Origin: Onthophagus taurus
Taxonomy: Eukaryota; Arthropoda; Insecta; Coleoptera; Scarabaeidae
Direction of reading: 5' to 3'
DNA length: 64,000 bases
NCBI RefSeq assembly: GCF_036711975.1
Contig: NC_091966.1
Span: 18,111,501-18,175,500, forward strand
The stretch's first letter is position 1. Each line of letters begins with the position of its first letter. This document shows, piece by piece, positions 33,858-48,800 of this stretch. A program made the position numbers and the translations under genes. The notes under the pieces were generated by a model that saw only the letters and a program-made list of their open reading frames with translations, was not told where the DNA came from and did no database searches.

Positions 33858-36800
33858 TTAGCAAACGAACCTATTGTGTGTACTATCTAGAAAACCACCA
33901 TCTCCACATCCTGGAGGCGGAGGATCTCCGTTTCCTCCACCTGGCGGTCGTAAAGGTGAATTCACCAACGTTTGTCTCCTCTTCCTTTCAGCCTCCAATT
34001 CTACATTATCCCTGAGTAAGACACGTTGAAGGCGCTGTGACAACTGTGATTTCAATACAGGCTCAGGTATAACTGTATCAACCCTACTATAAAATAACAT
34101 GTAGGGCGTTTCTGGTGGGTGTAATTTACACAATTCTTCCGGTTCGATTTTAAACACCGCGCAGTCATTAAATTTAAACCATTCGGCTTCATCCCTCGCG
34201 TAAGTATAGTAATGTCCTGAATCTACGCTCGACCCGCAATGAATAACGGCTCCGTAAAGCGTATATCGCACATTCTCTAACACAATAAACGCATCCAAAT
34301 CGACCCTTAACAAGAGTTTAGTCCGTTGCTGTGAAGCCGGGTCGTAACGGAAGTGTTTCAGGGTGAGTATCAATTGGGCAGGGAACTGCACGATCTTACT
34401 GATTCGTTCACCGTCAGTAAGACGCTCACAGTTATCACAGTGGTACTGATTGTCCCCGCAAAGCTGTTCCGGTTGCAGGTAGAAGTCGACGAGGGTTTGT
34501 ACGGAGTGATTCGAACAATTCGTCGGTATCGAAAGTTGAAGCTCGCGGAAGGAATCTGCTCGCTCACTGTGCGAACCACAAACAACGCAATGAGAATGTG
34601 TTACAGCTCGTCCACCAAACGAACGTTGAACTACTGTGTTTTCTGATGGTTGAAAATCTGATGAACCTATGCAAAAAAATAATGATAAATAAGTTAATAA
34701 AATTATTCACGTTTAAGATCTTAATAACATATGAATTCAGACAATTTAAATTTTCTAAATAATAGCAACACTTTAGAGTATTTTAAAAGAAGTAAAACCA
34801 CCTTTAAATACTATCCATAAATTTTCAACTTTAATTGCATATTATTTCAGCTAGTTTTATCCAAGCGTGATATTAACATGGGAAGATAGTTTTCTGAATA
34901 AAATCCTCATAGTGCCATGAATTTTTAAAGAATAATTACAAAGTTACAATTGAATCGATTATGATTGATGTAAACTAACAAACTCTAAAGTTGCAACTAT
35001 AGATATTAAGTAATAATCTTTTAAATTAAATCGTTTTAATGGTATAAAATAAGAATAAAAAAATATTACTAAAAATGATTTGCTAAAGTTCTAATCCCAA
35101 AGCAAGAACTTTTCTTTTCTTTGCCAAATAAAGAATCGTATTTTTAAAATTGATTTTTGATGATGATGAATTAGAGTAAATTATTATCACTTTTTGACTT
35201 GAGTATATTAACTGTATCAATATAATATTAAATATGACGCTTCAGTCGCGAACGTCCTCAGCTTAACACCATACAATCAAACCTTTACATTCGAGGTCGC
35301 TTGCGGTCGAGGCTTTACAATTTGAGTTGCTTGAGGCACTACAGATGCTTTTTACGTAAGTGGTCTAAGCTTAACCAAAAAAGAGTATGCTAAAACGTGT
35401 AATGTCACCCGTAAGTGACCTCAGCTTAAATAAATCGCAATATCACACGCTTATTGAACTCTATATTGACTTAGAATCAACTGTAGCGCCTCGGCCGCAA
35501 GCACTAGTAGACGAGGCATAACAATATCTATAGCAGTGAGGTAATCAGTCGCATCCACAATTTTACCCAATATTATTTTCAAACTACATACATTTGGTTT
35601 GTTATTCTGACAAAAAATCGTAACTTTATGTTTCTTGATTACTTGTTATTGTATTTATGAAAAAGCAGTATCTCAATTCCAAATTAAATAGCTATAAAGG
35701 TTGTTTTGCTCATTTCTAAAAAGTTCCTATTATGGAGATACGATTGTTTACCTCTCCGCTATAGACCGATGAACCGAGCGGATCCGAGGAATTATATGTG
35801 TTGTCTAAAATAGAATTAATATGGTATTAACTGTGATAATTGTAATAATGTTATTAACTTTAACGTAACATATATGTTAATATTAATATAACATATCTTG
35901 TATATCAGTTACAATATTGATGAACCAAATGAAAATACTGGGAAGCCCCCTAAAAACCTGTGCAATGTCTAAAAGTCATTTTCGGAATCCATTTTTTAAA
36001 TATAACTCAATCAAGGTTCACATTTACAATCTTAATCTCAAATTTAGTGTACTTATGTTGTAGAAGAAAACTTCTTTTCCCCTTGATTTCTACCACTTCT
36101 TTAATAGCAGCTAAAAAAATTGATTCATTTCGAAACATTATGTTCATCTCAATAAAACACGAAAAATAAAAAAAAAATAGTATTCTTTGAGAGAAACGTT
36201 TTAGCTACCAATTCGAATTAATCGCCATCTTCAGTCGTGGTAAAAAACAAGTCAGAGAAATTAATAGTGATCCTAATAGATATGTGCATACCAAGGCTAG
36301 AATCGCATATCTGTAGGTTTTATTATTAACACAAACATTTTATTGTAACATTAAGAATAAATTATCATTCAAGATCAGTATAAAAGATTAATGATTATTC
36401 AATAAAATTATACAGAATGTTTCACGCAAGTTGTCCTTGGATTTTTCATCAAATTGCTTACTCCTCAGATATCCCCAAATAGAACGTCATTAGTGATTGT
36501 TATGTATGCAACATGGATTGCATGTGCATGTGCTTCGGATAATATAAGCATTAGTATTAGACAACTAGATGAACGTGTGTAATAGTTGTAACAGTAATTG
36601 ATAATAAACAGTTAACTAAAGTGGTGTCTTAATTATTATAAGTAGAGACAAAACATGGCGCTGCGAACATTGAACAAATTCTATAAGTGAGGTTAAAGGT
36701 AATATTCAAGAAAGAGGGCAAATATACTATAAGTGAGGTTATAAAAAAGCAAAACGGCTGTCCATCAAGGAGAACAGGTGCAAAGTTGGAATATACAAGC

Positions 36801-39800
36801 ACGAGTGCCTCCACCGCTCAGTTTCGAAGGCAATGTGGCAGAAAATTTTAAGAAATTTAAACAAATGTTTGACATTTATATGTTGGCAACTGGAGGTCAG
36901 ATGTATCCGAGTGAAAGAAAAGTTGCAGTTTTGCTAAATATTATTGAAGAAGAAGGACTAGAAGTCTTTAATAATTTCGAGATCAATACAGAAGAGAAAA
37001 AAGATTATGAAAAGGTAATCAAAGAGTTCGAAAATTACACTAATCCTAAAAAGAGTGTATTGTATGAAAGATTCCGCTTTTATAATAGAAGCAAAGAGCA
37101 AGGAGAAACGTATGAGCATTTTATACAGGAGTTAAAAACTCTTATTAAAACATGTGAATTTCAAAACTCAGAGGAGATGCTAAGAGACCGAATAGTGTTC
37201 GGATGTAATGATAAGGTACTACAAGAAAAGTTACTGAACTTAAAAGATATAAAACTTAGTGAAGTCATAAATACATGTAGAAATTTTGAAATAACGAAAA
37301 CCCATGTAAAGGAAATACAGCGAGAACATACTGAAGTTTGTGAACTAAGAAAAGGGTCCATAGGGAGCAGTAAAAGAATAAGCGAAGAGGACTAAAATCT
37401 GGAAAAACAGTAACAATATGATTGTAGAAAGTGTGGAAGAAAACATGGGCCAAGAAACTGTCCAGCATATGGTAGGCAGTATAAAATTCGTAAAAAATAC
37501 AATCATTATGCAGTTGGATGTAAACACAATGAAAGGAAGAAGGTAAGAGAAGTAAAAGAAGATAACAGATCGAGTGAAGAAGAAGAAGAGTGTTTGCAAT
37601 TATCTTCAATCAAGGTAAAAAGAAATTTCCCTAGAAAAGCTCAGGATGAGAACAAAATAAAATCTGTAAGTGAAATTAGTAAAGTCGGTGAGTGGAAAGA
37701 AACAATTGAAGTCAGTGGTAGCTCAATTAGTTTTAAGTTAGATACAGGGGCAGAGGTCAATGTATTGCCTAAGCAAATTTATGATAAGATTAATTCTATA
37801 GAGAATGTAGATTTTAAAACTAGTATTAGAAGCATATGGAGGTAAAAAAATAAAGCCACTAGGCATTGTAGTATTACCTTGTAAGTCTAAAAATATTACA
37901 AAATTTCTTGAGTTTGTTATTACTGATATAAAAGGAACTCCATTGTTGGGGTTGAAATCTTGTTTAGAGCTAGGCTTAGTAAAACGAGTGAATACCTTAA
38001 AGTATAATCAGGTTGATGATTTTGTTAATGGGAATTTAGATATTTTTACTGGTGTGGGTAAATTCAAAAATAAATTGAAAATAGAACTTAAAGAAGGAGC
38101 GATTCCTGTTGTAAGGCCACCTAGAAGGGTTCCAATAACTATCAGAAATAGGTTAAAGAAAAAACTTAGTGAATTAGAAAGTCAGGGGATAATAGAAAAA
38201 ACGGAGCCTTCTGGTTGGGACTTAAATAAGGTGATTAAACGCAAGCACTGTCTTATACATACTATGGATGAAATTAGTAACAAATTAAAAAACAAACAGT
38301 ACTTTACCGTACTTGACCTTAAAGATGGATTTTATCATGTGGAATTAGAGGATGAGTCGAGTGACTTGTGTTCATTTAGTACGCCGTTTGGGCATTACAA
38401 ATTTAAAAGGCTACCGTTTGCTCTGAATTTGGCACCGGAGTACTTTCAAAATATAAATCAAAATATATTTAGTGATATTGAGGGAGTCATTGTCTACTTT
38501 GATGACTTACTAATAGCTGCTGACAGTTCAGAGACTCATGATAAAATTCTGGGCGAAGTAATAAAAAGGGCCAGGGACAATAATGTAAAGTTTAACAAGA
38601 ACAAGGTTCAGTTTAGGGTTAACGAAGTTAAATACTTGGGTTTGTTGTTCTCAAATAAGGGAATTTCGATTGACGAAGAGCGTGGAAGGTCAATTAAATT
38701 AATAGAGGCACCCAAGAATAAAAAAGACCTCCAAAGAATTCTGGGTATGTTGAATTTCTTTAGAGGTTGTGTCCCAAATTTTGCACAAGCCACAGCACAG
38801 CTTCGGGAATTACTGAAAAATGACATTGAATTTGTTTGGACTGGAGGTCATGAAAACTGTTTGAATAATGTAAAAAATTTGCTATGTGACGCTCCGGTTA
38901 TGAGAAATTTTGATGAAACACTTGAAATTACAATTCAAACTGATGCGAGTAAGGACGGGTTGGGGTGTTGCTTGCTTCAGCAGGGTAAACCGGTCAGTTT
39001 TGCATCGAGATCACTAACTGAGTCAGAAAAGAATTACGCACATATTGAAAAGGAGTTCCTTGCGATTGTTTTTGCAATTAAAAAATTTAATCTTTTTGTT
39101 TGTGGTAGAACTATAACTGTGTTAACAGATCACAAGCCGCTGGTAGCAATAATGACTAAAAGTATTTTTTGTAATTCGCTACGGTAATGGAAGCTATAAC
39201 AGTACTCAAACAGGTGCTGTAATGAGACTCCTTACAGCATCCGATGCTGTAATGAGATTTTAGTAACATTTTGTGGAACCAGTTCAAGTTGGTGACATTG
39301 GGTTATTAATGTTTCTAGTTGTCAATGTGACAATTTTTGTCTATGGATGTTTAAACACGTTCTTAGCATCGAATACAAAGTCCACAATGATGAGGACATT
39401 GACTCTGAGCAATTTCTCTTATTTTGGGAGGTGTACATTTTTTTCAGGTGAATATATTTTGTTTTGACAGTTTCTAATTGTCAATTCAAAGTTTCTATTT
39501 TCAAGTGTTCCGGTGTTACCAACTGCTGCATACCTATTTCCCTACATTGGCCAAAATTTACTTTATTTTTGTTAAAAAAAAGTATAAAAACGCGAATTAC
39601 AAAAAATAGCATAAAAAACACGTTTCATAAGACTTAAAGCACTCATTCATTAAAAAACTCGTGGCTTCGCCACTCGTTTTTCAACTTGAATTCGTGCATT
39701 TCAAGCGTGTCTTACGAAACTTGTTTTTTAATATACTATTAAGTGTTGCATCACCCAGACTACAACGTCTAAAAATCAAACTTCTTAAATATGATATTAA

Positions 39801-42800
39801 AGTACAATATTTACCGGGAAAATTTATGTTTGTGGCGGATACTCTATCGAGAGCCTTTTTGAAAGATAGTGTAGATGATGATCCAAACATGTTAGAAGTT
39901 ATTCATACTATTAGTGTAAAGAATTACATAAATATGACAGAGGAGAAAAAACAAATGTTTAGGAATGAAACAAATGCTGATCAAATTCTTGCGACAGTAA
40001 AAAAGTATTACATGGATGGTTGGCCTATGAAAAAATTTCAGGGTCATATGAATACATTCTTTAATATCAGACACGAATTGCATTTAGTTGAGAACTTGCT
40101 ATTTTATAAGAAGAGGGTAGTTGTGCCTACTAGATTACGCAATGATATCTTAAATGTGCTACATGAAGATCACTGTGGCATAGTCAAGATGAAATCTAAG
40201 TCAAAAAGTTCAGTATACTGGCCGGGACTAAATAGCGATATTGAACATTATGTCAGAAAATGTCATATCTGTGGAAGGTATAGGCCTGCAAACATCAAAG
40301 AGCCGTTAATTAATCATAAAATTCCAAACAAACCGTTTGTTAAATTGGCAGCAGACATTTGCAGTTATGGCGCGAAAGATTATTTGGTAATTATTGATAT
40401 ATCTCAAAATGGTTGGAAATCCTACCAATACACAGCAAAACAGCCACTGAGCTAATAGATAAATTTAAAGTAGTATTTGCCACGCACGGAATCCCTTTGG
40501 AACTAATAGCTGACAATATACCTTTTGGTTCGTATAAGTTTAGAAAGTTTTTGGAAGAGTGGGGCTTTAAAGTAAAGACAAGTAGTCCTCGATATCCTAG
40601 GTCAAATGGTCAAGCTGAAAGTGCGGTCAAAATTGAGAAATCGATTTTAAAAAAGGGTTGTGATTTACAATTAACTTTGTTAAATTATCGCAATACAGCT
40701 ATAATAGGAATTGGTTTAACACCTGCTCTGATTTTGACCAATTTAAAGCCGTCCTTGAATGAACCCAGACAACAAATAAATGTAATACCAGATAGTGATA
40801 CAGAATTAACTGATTGTGACTCAATACCAAATTGTAACCTAAATGATAAGACTGATGTAGACCCGAATACCAGTTTAAGGAGAAGTGTAAGACATCCGAA
40901 ACTTCCAGCAAAATTTAAAGACTTTGTAATGACTTAAGGGGAAGGTGTTATGTATGCAACATGGATTGCATGTACATGTACAGGTTGGGTAATTTCATTT
41001 CGTACAAAAATCTTTTTTTATGTTTAGCCACTGTTTTGTTGTTGCTGATTGCATCAGAAAAGAGTGGAGATTAAAATTTCCGCATAAACTTCATAAACAA
41101 TGCTACAAACTCTTAACTCCCCTCACTGTAGGTAACTAACCAATGAATCACATGTCCCAAAAACATTAAAAAGACATTAATTACTACGCCTTTTTCAGTT
41201 GAAGATTGTAAAAAAATGCAATAATTTAAAAGACTGCTACAGAAAGGCAAAAGCTAAAAAGCGTAGTAAGAAATGAAATGCGTTTTCTTATTCAAAATCT
41301 GAAGGAAAGGCCTCAAAATCAACCATAGATGTACCGAGTAATGATGCAATTACTGACCCAAATGATAATTTTTAAGGGGAAGTTGATGTATGTTCTGTCG
41401 GTATTCCAGATGCATTTGACGACACACAGTTTTGTCACCTCGCTCAGAGATACTATTAACACCTCTATTTGAAGAGTTGTTAAGAAAACCCCTTTTAAAT
41501 ACCGAATTAAAATCTGAAAAAGCGCAGAAATATTACAGATGTTCTTAGAAAACAAGGAAAAACCTAAAAAGTGGATTTAAAAGCAATGAAAAAATTATAT
41601 TTCGATACCAATCCGGCTAATACAAAATCAACAAACTAACTATTTCGTAACAACAGATGCCGACAAATTTGTAAAATAAAATTTAACAAAGACATTCTTG
41701 CTGCAAAGTTATCAATTTTTCCTCTACCCTAATAGCTGTCCAAAACGTCATAATATATCTTTTTTCGAAATGTCCAACATTTTCAACAAATCATAGAATT
41801 TCTTTTAATTTAAAAATTTTAATTCCTTCTAATAGGTCTGGAACACACCAAAACTTAATCTAGTTTAGTTTAGTTAGTCCGTATAAATTATTCCACGAAA
41901 TTCCGCGCTAATGAAATTCAGAAATTCCGTTCCGATCTGTTCCATTGCATTCCAATTCATTCCGTTCCTGAAAACTGTTGCTTATTAAAAATGTAAAATC
42001 TAAGTGAATTTCAGAGGTCATTGCTTTTGGCGATCTTCGGCATATTTATGGCTAAATGCCACATGTATTAATGATTTCTTTACGAATTAGATCAAATTGT
42101 AAATTTTTCTTTCCCTTTTCCAAAAATTGCAAGAATCATAAAATGCGGTAAAATAAGCAGAAAATGAAATGTATTTACTTAAATGAGACGCCCACGACAT
42201 TTGGGAGTCACGATCTCTTTGTCGATATTGGTGACATTGAGAACACAATTGCAAAACGTTCTGAAACAAAGAGGCTGTCTTTTACACCAGTGATAAAACC
42301 ACGAAGAGGTGATAGAAGGAAGCAGATTAAAGTTCGATCAATTGTACATCTTAGGCCGGATTATATAAGATAAACTACCCCTATTAATTAAAATAATTGA
42401 TATTATTTCTCGTTGGATACTATTGTATAAAAACTATTTTATTTGTAGCGATGCTAAAAATAATGAAAACGATACGTTCTATATTAAATTACGGTCCAGA
42501 AAAATAGAATAATACTCCCCAAATATGTAAAGTATAAGTTAAACTGTCCCTGAGTTATGTTAAAAAATGCACCTAGTGTTGGTTAGTTTTGTTTTTATGA
42601 ACCTGTTGCCAGAAATTTTACAGTTTGTTAGAAACACGTATATTAATAAATAAACATCAATTTTGCTTCTCTTAGGCCCACTTTTATATATCTTCATATA
42701 TTTATCCCATAGAGAAACCAACGAGAACGCATAAAACCGCTGTAATCACGTTAACTATCTTCTGGATAGCTTATCAAGAAGATTGTAAAAGTGAACCTGT

Positions 42801-45800
42801 TTCTAAAAGAAATAACTATTGATACCTGGTTATATTAATTTCAACTCTTCAACTTAAAAAAGTAAAACTGAAATAAATAAACGTAATCAAATAAATTCCA
42901 ATCCAAATTAATCATAGAACAAAACTGTAAAAAAGTTCTTATAGACAGTCAAATTGAATTTTGTACGTTCTACTGGTTTATTTATAAAAATTAGCTTGAC
43001 AAGTTTGTTGAACCAACCATTTAACTATTGTGTGAATGGAGAAGCAACACATTTTACAGCCCATTGGAAATAGTTTAATAATTTATCAATAAATTGTTGT
43101 TTTTATTTGAAATAATTTTGGAAGCTACCTTAAATATGAATAAAAAACATATAAAAAGATAGCTCTTGTGTGTTGTAAACAACAAGGCTGAAATGTGGAG
43201 CACCGTCATGCATAAACCATAAGTCAGAGTGCGTTTCCAACTAAACGTCATTAAGTAAGGTAAGTAGATCATTTTCCAAAAAATTTCTGTAATTTTGCTT
43301 ATTTAATCTGTCTGGAAAAAACATTAAACAATCGCCAACAATACCAGCCCACATATAACATAAATAGGTTTGTTGATGTCTTCTTTGTCTAATCGCGTGA
43401 GGATTTTCTGCCGCTCATTAATGGTCATTATGAAAATTCATAATTGCATCTCTAGTAAATTGTGCTTCATCCGCAAAATACACAACGGATTGGATGTTCG
43501 GATTGATACAATGCTGTAGAAACCAGTTAAGGGGCATTTAAATTACAACGAAAGAAGCGAACCAACGAGTTAGTTCGTTTATTCTAGCATAATTTGCAAG
43601 GGGAACCAAATAGCAACGAACAAACCCTTACATGTTCGTATAGGTTCCAACGCTTGTCGGTAATCGGCGAATCATCAAAGGAAGTCGATGCTCAATATCG
43701 ACAGTGTTGTTTTAGAAACGAACGAATTCTATCAAGTACGTCTTCTTCTACACACAGTACAGTGTAGAATATCTAAACGTGTATCATATACAAGTATATG
43801 ACTATCAACAGTGTTGCAACAGTTTGTTGTTATATTGAATTTATATTGGAACCAAGGACAATAGAATCTAATAGGACATCCATTGTTGTTTTGTAGCCCA
43901 CTACGGGTTGGTTGCCTGCACTCTACGTCACACTATTTGCCACGCCCAGTTAACTGTCATTGAGTTCTATGCGTTTGGTGTGTGTTTTTAGAGGTTATGT
44001 GATAGACATATGTCAATACAAGATTTATTTTTGAAATTAATATGAATACGATATACGATATAACCTCTAAAAATACACAGTAAACGCATAGAAGACAATA
44101 ACAGCTGACTGGGCGTGGCATATGGTGTGACGTAGTGTGCGGGCACGTTGTCACAACAATAGATGTAGCAGTCCTGTTAGATTCTACTGTCCTTCTATTG
44201 GAACAATGGTGTTACGAAGCAACACTTACCAGCCTTGTGATGTTATAGCTCTTACCGGACTCAAATTGATGATAAACATCAATACAGCGTCTCCTGTATC
44301 TTCCACATCAGACCATTATACGGTTGTAGGATACATTATTCTGAAGCGATCTTTCTAATAAATTTTTTTCGAAATGTTTATAATAACCGCACGGGAACTG
44401 TTTAACAACAACCAATAACGGACGACTTTGATTCATCGAAAAAGTTTATTTCTCTTTCCATGACGAATCTATTGGTGAGTACACGTGGGAAACAAGTTAC
44501 CATCGGCGTAGCGGACCGGCCCAGGGTGGCACCGATTACCTGAGTCTGATTTGCGATCTACTGATTGCATGAGAAACAGTTCGTTTAAACAGCTCCCGTG
44601 CGGTTATTATAAACATTTCGAAAAAATTTTATTAGAAAGATCGCTTCAGAATAATGTATCCTACAACCGTATAATGCTCTGATGCGGAAGATACCGGACA
44701 GCCTGTATATCAGATTATGTGGATATAGGTTCTTGCTTCTTTTCGCGAAATTGTTACTCATCCAGTCGATATTATTATATTGAGTTTAAACTCATCTGTA
44801 AAAATTACCATTTTCCAGAAGTTAAAATCTTCATTTTGGCATTTTTTGCAAATGCAAACTGTTTTTGCTTATTAATCTTACTTATAAATAATTTTCTAAC
44901 AGCACACCGACTTTTAAAACCAACTTTTTAATATAATTTCACGCCGTTAAAAGGTAACACCAACACAAAACACCGGTTCCAGACTGTTGTAGCCAGTGCT
45001 ACACCACTTATAGTAAGAATGAATAATTACTTCTTGTTAGCTTTGATGATTTACATTTCGTAGTGCTTTATTAACTTCACCTGTCTTTTTATAATTTCGC
45101 CCCACATACTGTGTAGTAAAAGTGCTGCACTTCATTCTTGTCACACAAATATTTTCATTCTATATGAAATTTTATTAGTTTTGTTTGTTCGTTTGAAAGT
45201 TCCGTCGACTTTCTACCCACTTCGATTTTCCAAACGGGGACAAACACGATTAAAAGTCTTGTATAACAGCAGTTATCTACACAAAACTACAATCTTGCGA
45301 ACTGTCCAAATATAGTTTTTGCTGTCAACTGTGAATAAAATGTTCTTTCGCGTACAGTTGTCGATCCAAGACACCCACTTTTCATTTTACTCCTCTAAGT
45401 GAAATAAATCATCAAAAATATTTGAAATTTGTACTACCATTCTTGAGAGTTATTCGTGACTTACTAATACAGTGCACCCCGATTATCCGCGAAATTGGGT
45501 GGCAAGGGTGCAGCGGATATCCCGAAAAACACTAAAAATAAGGTGTAAACACGAAAAAAATATTTCTGTATAAAAACTAAAATAAAGAACAGTAACAAAA
45601 AATAATACATACACCACTGCATGGTAGACAAAAAGTGTTCAGTTACATCTTTTTAAAAAAATCGGTCACTAGTTTTTGCTTCTTGCTTTGGAAACACCTT
45701 TTCTTTATTCTAGATTGTACGTGCCTTAACATAAGTTTTTCTGCCAGTTGTGCAGTAGTTGTAGGTGTTGCAAAGTAGTTTCATCTGCGCAGGCACCTCG

Positions 45801-48800
45801 TCTTCTTCACTGTCAATTTGTTCATCTTGTTCGTTCTCGTTCACTCCCATTGCTCTGTTCGTTATTTCTACATCAGCCAGTCGTTCAAACCCCGGCTCAT
45901 TTTTGTCGCATTCCAGCCACTCTTCTATGTATTCTTGATCTACATTCTCACCTCCCAGAACGGATTTCACTACGTCAATAAGTGTAGCGATAGGTATGAC
46001 TTCATTCTCTTCTTCAAAAATGTTTCGGTTCACATTTATTTCGATATTCGGAGAGAATTTTCTCATATGGCAGATCTTCAAACAACACAAACTCTTCAAA
46101 ATCTTGTTGAAAATCATCAGGTGCTTGTTGATCATCACTCAGCTTCTGTCCATGGAGATCAATCTCTCTAATTCCATGACGTTTCTTAAAACGATGTCAT
46201 CAACCGGACGATGCATTAAAATTTCCTTCCAATCCTAACTAAACAAAATTTAGCTACAATGACAGGGCCGGACACGGGGGAGCCCTCACTTCCCTCCTGA
46301 GCTAGCCACTCTACTAATGTCGAGTCAAATTCACTTGTAGGTCAATTTCTTCATTGTTTTCCGTGTCTTCATCCCAGAAGCACTGCCCGACACTGAAAGC
46401 GCAATTCACACAACTCTAAACGCGTTTTTAACACAAATAAACACATTAGTGTAAAACAAAATAGAAAATTAACATGTACAGGGTGTCCAAATTTCGATGA
46501 GTTTGCAGGGTATCTCAGTTATTTTGAAAGATAGAAAGTTGCGGCTTTCGTGAACCTGAGCTACTTTTTTGTGAAACTTACAATGGCAAACTCTTCGTTT
46601 TTGATATACAGGGAGTGTTTGAAATTTACGATTTTCAGACACCTCCTGTATCTCGGCTATCCGGAAACTTAGTAAAAAAGTAAAAACGGGTTCTGATAGA
46701 TTTTTTTCACGTGAAACCCAATGGTGCACGTAGAATTTTTCTAGTCATTACGGTTTTTGAGTTATAAACACAACTGAATACTCAACTTCTAAAATACTTA
46801 ACTCTTTATAACTCAAAAACCGTGATGACTAGAAAAATTCTACGTGCACCATTGGGTTCTACGTGAAAAAATCTATTAGAACCCGTTTTTACGTTTCCGG
46901 GTAGCCGAGATACAGGGGTGTTTGAAAATCGTAAATTTTGAAACATTCCCTGTATATCAAAAACGAAGAGGGCTATGAAAATTTGGTTTGCGCCATTGTA
47001 AGTTTCACAAAAAAGTAGCTCAGGTTCGCAAAAGCCGCAACTTTCTATCATAAGTTATTCATAATAACTGAGATACCATGCGAACCCATCGAAATTTGGA
47101 CATCCTGTACAATGTAATAAAAATTACGGAAAAATAAGTAAATCGCCTTTACAAAAGGCGATAAATAATGTGCAAGGTCACTGGCACGCCAAGAAGGGAA
47201 GGAGCAAAAATCAAATCGAACTTAAAATGTAAAAGAAAAAATATTTCACGTCATCCACGGATAATCTGAGCTCTACTGTGTTTCGGTGGGTTGGGTTGGG
47301 TTGGGTAGTTTTCAAAATATAACACTGTTTTTGTCTGACAATTGATTGTTAAGAAACAAAAAGATAATATCTAATTCGACAACAACGCACATGACTAACT
47401 GGGATAAACGGTTAAAATAACAAACCAATTAATAGCAGCTATCAACTTTGAAATTCGAGCGAAACTTTTTCAGAAAGTAGTTTTAGACACATGTTTATGA
47501 ACCTTTTTTACAGTTTTGTTGGTAAGGTTTGGTCAACCAATTCAGATACAGCCTTTATATTAAATGTGAAAATAATTTAAAGATTGTGAAATAAATACAA
47601 AACCTAAAAACATAATTATACAACTATTTTTTGAAGTTAATAAGAATTTAGCAATATAATAAGCCAATTAATAGCATCTATTAATTTTGAAATTCAAGCG
47701 AAACTTTTTCAGAAAGCAGTTTTAGACACATGTTTATGAACCTTTTTTACAGTTTTGTTGGTAAGGTTTAGTCAACCAATTCAGAGCCTTTATATCAAAT
47801 GTGAAAATAATTTAAAGATTGTGAAATAAATACAAAACCTAAAAACGTAATTATACAACTATTTTTTGAAGTTAATAACAATTTAGCAATATAACAAGCC
47901 TATTAATAGCAACTATTAATTTTGAAATTTAAGCGAAACTTTTTCAGAAATTAGTTTTAGACACATGTTTATGAACCTTATTTACAGTTTTGTTGGTAAG
48001 GTTTGGTCAACCAATTAAGATACAGCCTTTATATCAAATGTGAAAGTAATTTAAAGATTGTGAAATAAATACAAAACCTAAAAACGTAATTATACAACTA
48101 TTTTTTGAAGTTAATAACAATTTAGCAATATAACAAGCCAATTAATAGCATCTATTAATTTTGAAATTCAAGCGAAACTTTTTCAGAAAGGAGTTTTAGA
48201 GACAAGTTTATGAACCTTTTTTACAGTTTTGTTGGTAAGGTTTGGTCAACCAATTAAGATACAGTCTTTATATCAAATGTGAAAGTAATTTAGAGATTGT
48301 GAAATAAATACAAAACCTAAAAACATAATTATACAGCTATTTTTTGAAGTTAATAAGAATTTAGCAATATAATAAGCCAATTAATAGCATCTATTAATTT
48401 TGAAATTCAAGCGAAACTTTTTCAGAAAGCAGTTTTAGACACATGTTTATGAACCTTTTTTACAGTTTTGTTGGTAAGGTTTGGTCAACCAATTCAGGTA
48501 CAGCCTTTATATCAAATGTGAAAGTAATTTAGAGATTGTGAAATAAATACAAAACCTAAAAACATAATTATACAACTATTTTTTGAAGTTAATAACAATT
48601 TAGCAATATAACAAGCCAATTAATAGCAACTATTAATTTTGAAATTTAAGCGAAACTTTTTCAGTAATTAGTTTTAGACATATGTTTATGAACCTTTTTT
48701 ACAGTTTTGTTGGTAAGGTTTGGTCAACCAATTCAGATACAGCCTTTATATCAAATGTGAAAATAATTTAGAGATTGTGAAATAAATACATAACCTAAAA

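Larger units (their letters stand above)
36498..40981 (+). mobile_element. Ty3/gypsy LTR retrotransposon with truncated 3' LTR
   Basis: The 5' LTR (36498-36650) starts TGTTATGTATGCAACATGG and ends ACA. The same start recurs at 40946 after a purine tract, then is cut after 36 bp. In order it encodes gag, CCHC knuckle, protease, RT, RNase H and integrase, the Ty3/gypsy order. No envelope ORF is seen. Several frame breaks and a foreign insertion at about 39170-39735 inactivate it. It lies in the intron of the minus-strand protease gene, in the antisense orientation. Confidence 0.92.
45470..47278 (-). mobile_element. Tigger/pogo transposon, internally deleted and invaded
   Basis: The left end CAGTGCACCCCGATTATCCG and right end (inverse of CAGTAGAGCTCAGATTATCCG) match the Tigger-type CAGT...GATTATCCGCG terminus. 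TA precedes the left end; TG follows the right end, a likely mutated TA. Inside lies a minus-strand transposase with an internal deletion, plus a 637-bp palindrome at 46475-47111. Confidence 0.8.

Noticed and set aside
47281..47312. GGGTT repeats (GGTTGGGTTGGGTTGGG) as a telomeric tract
   Set aside because: Only about four units and not the insect TTAGG repeat.
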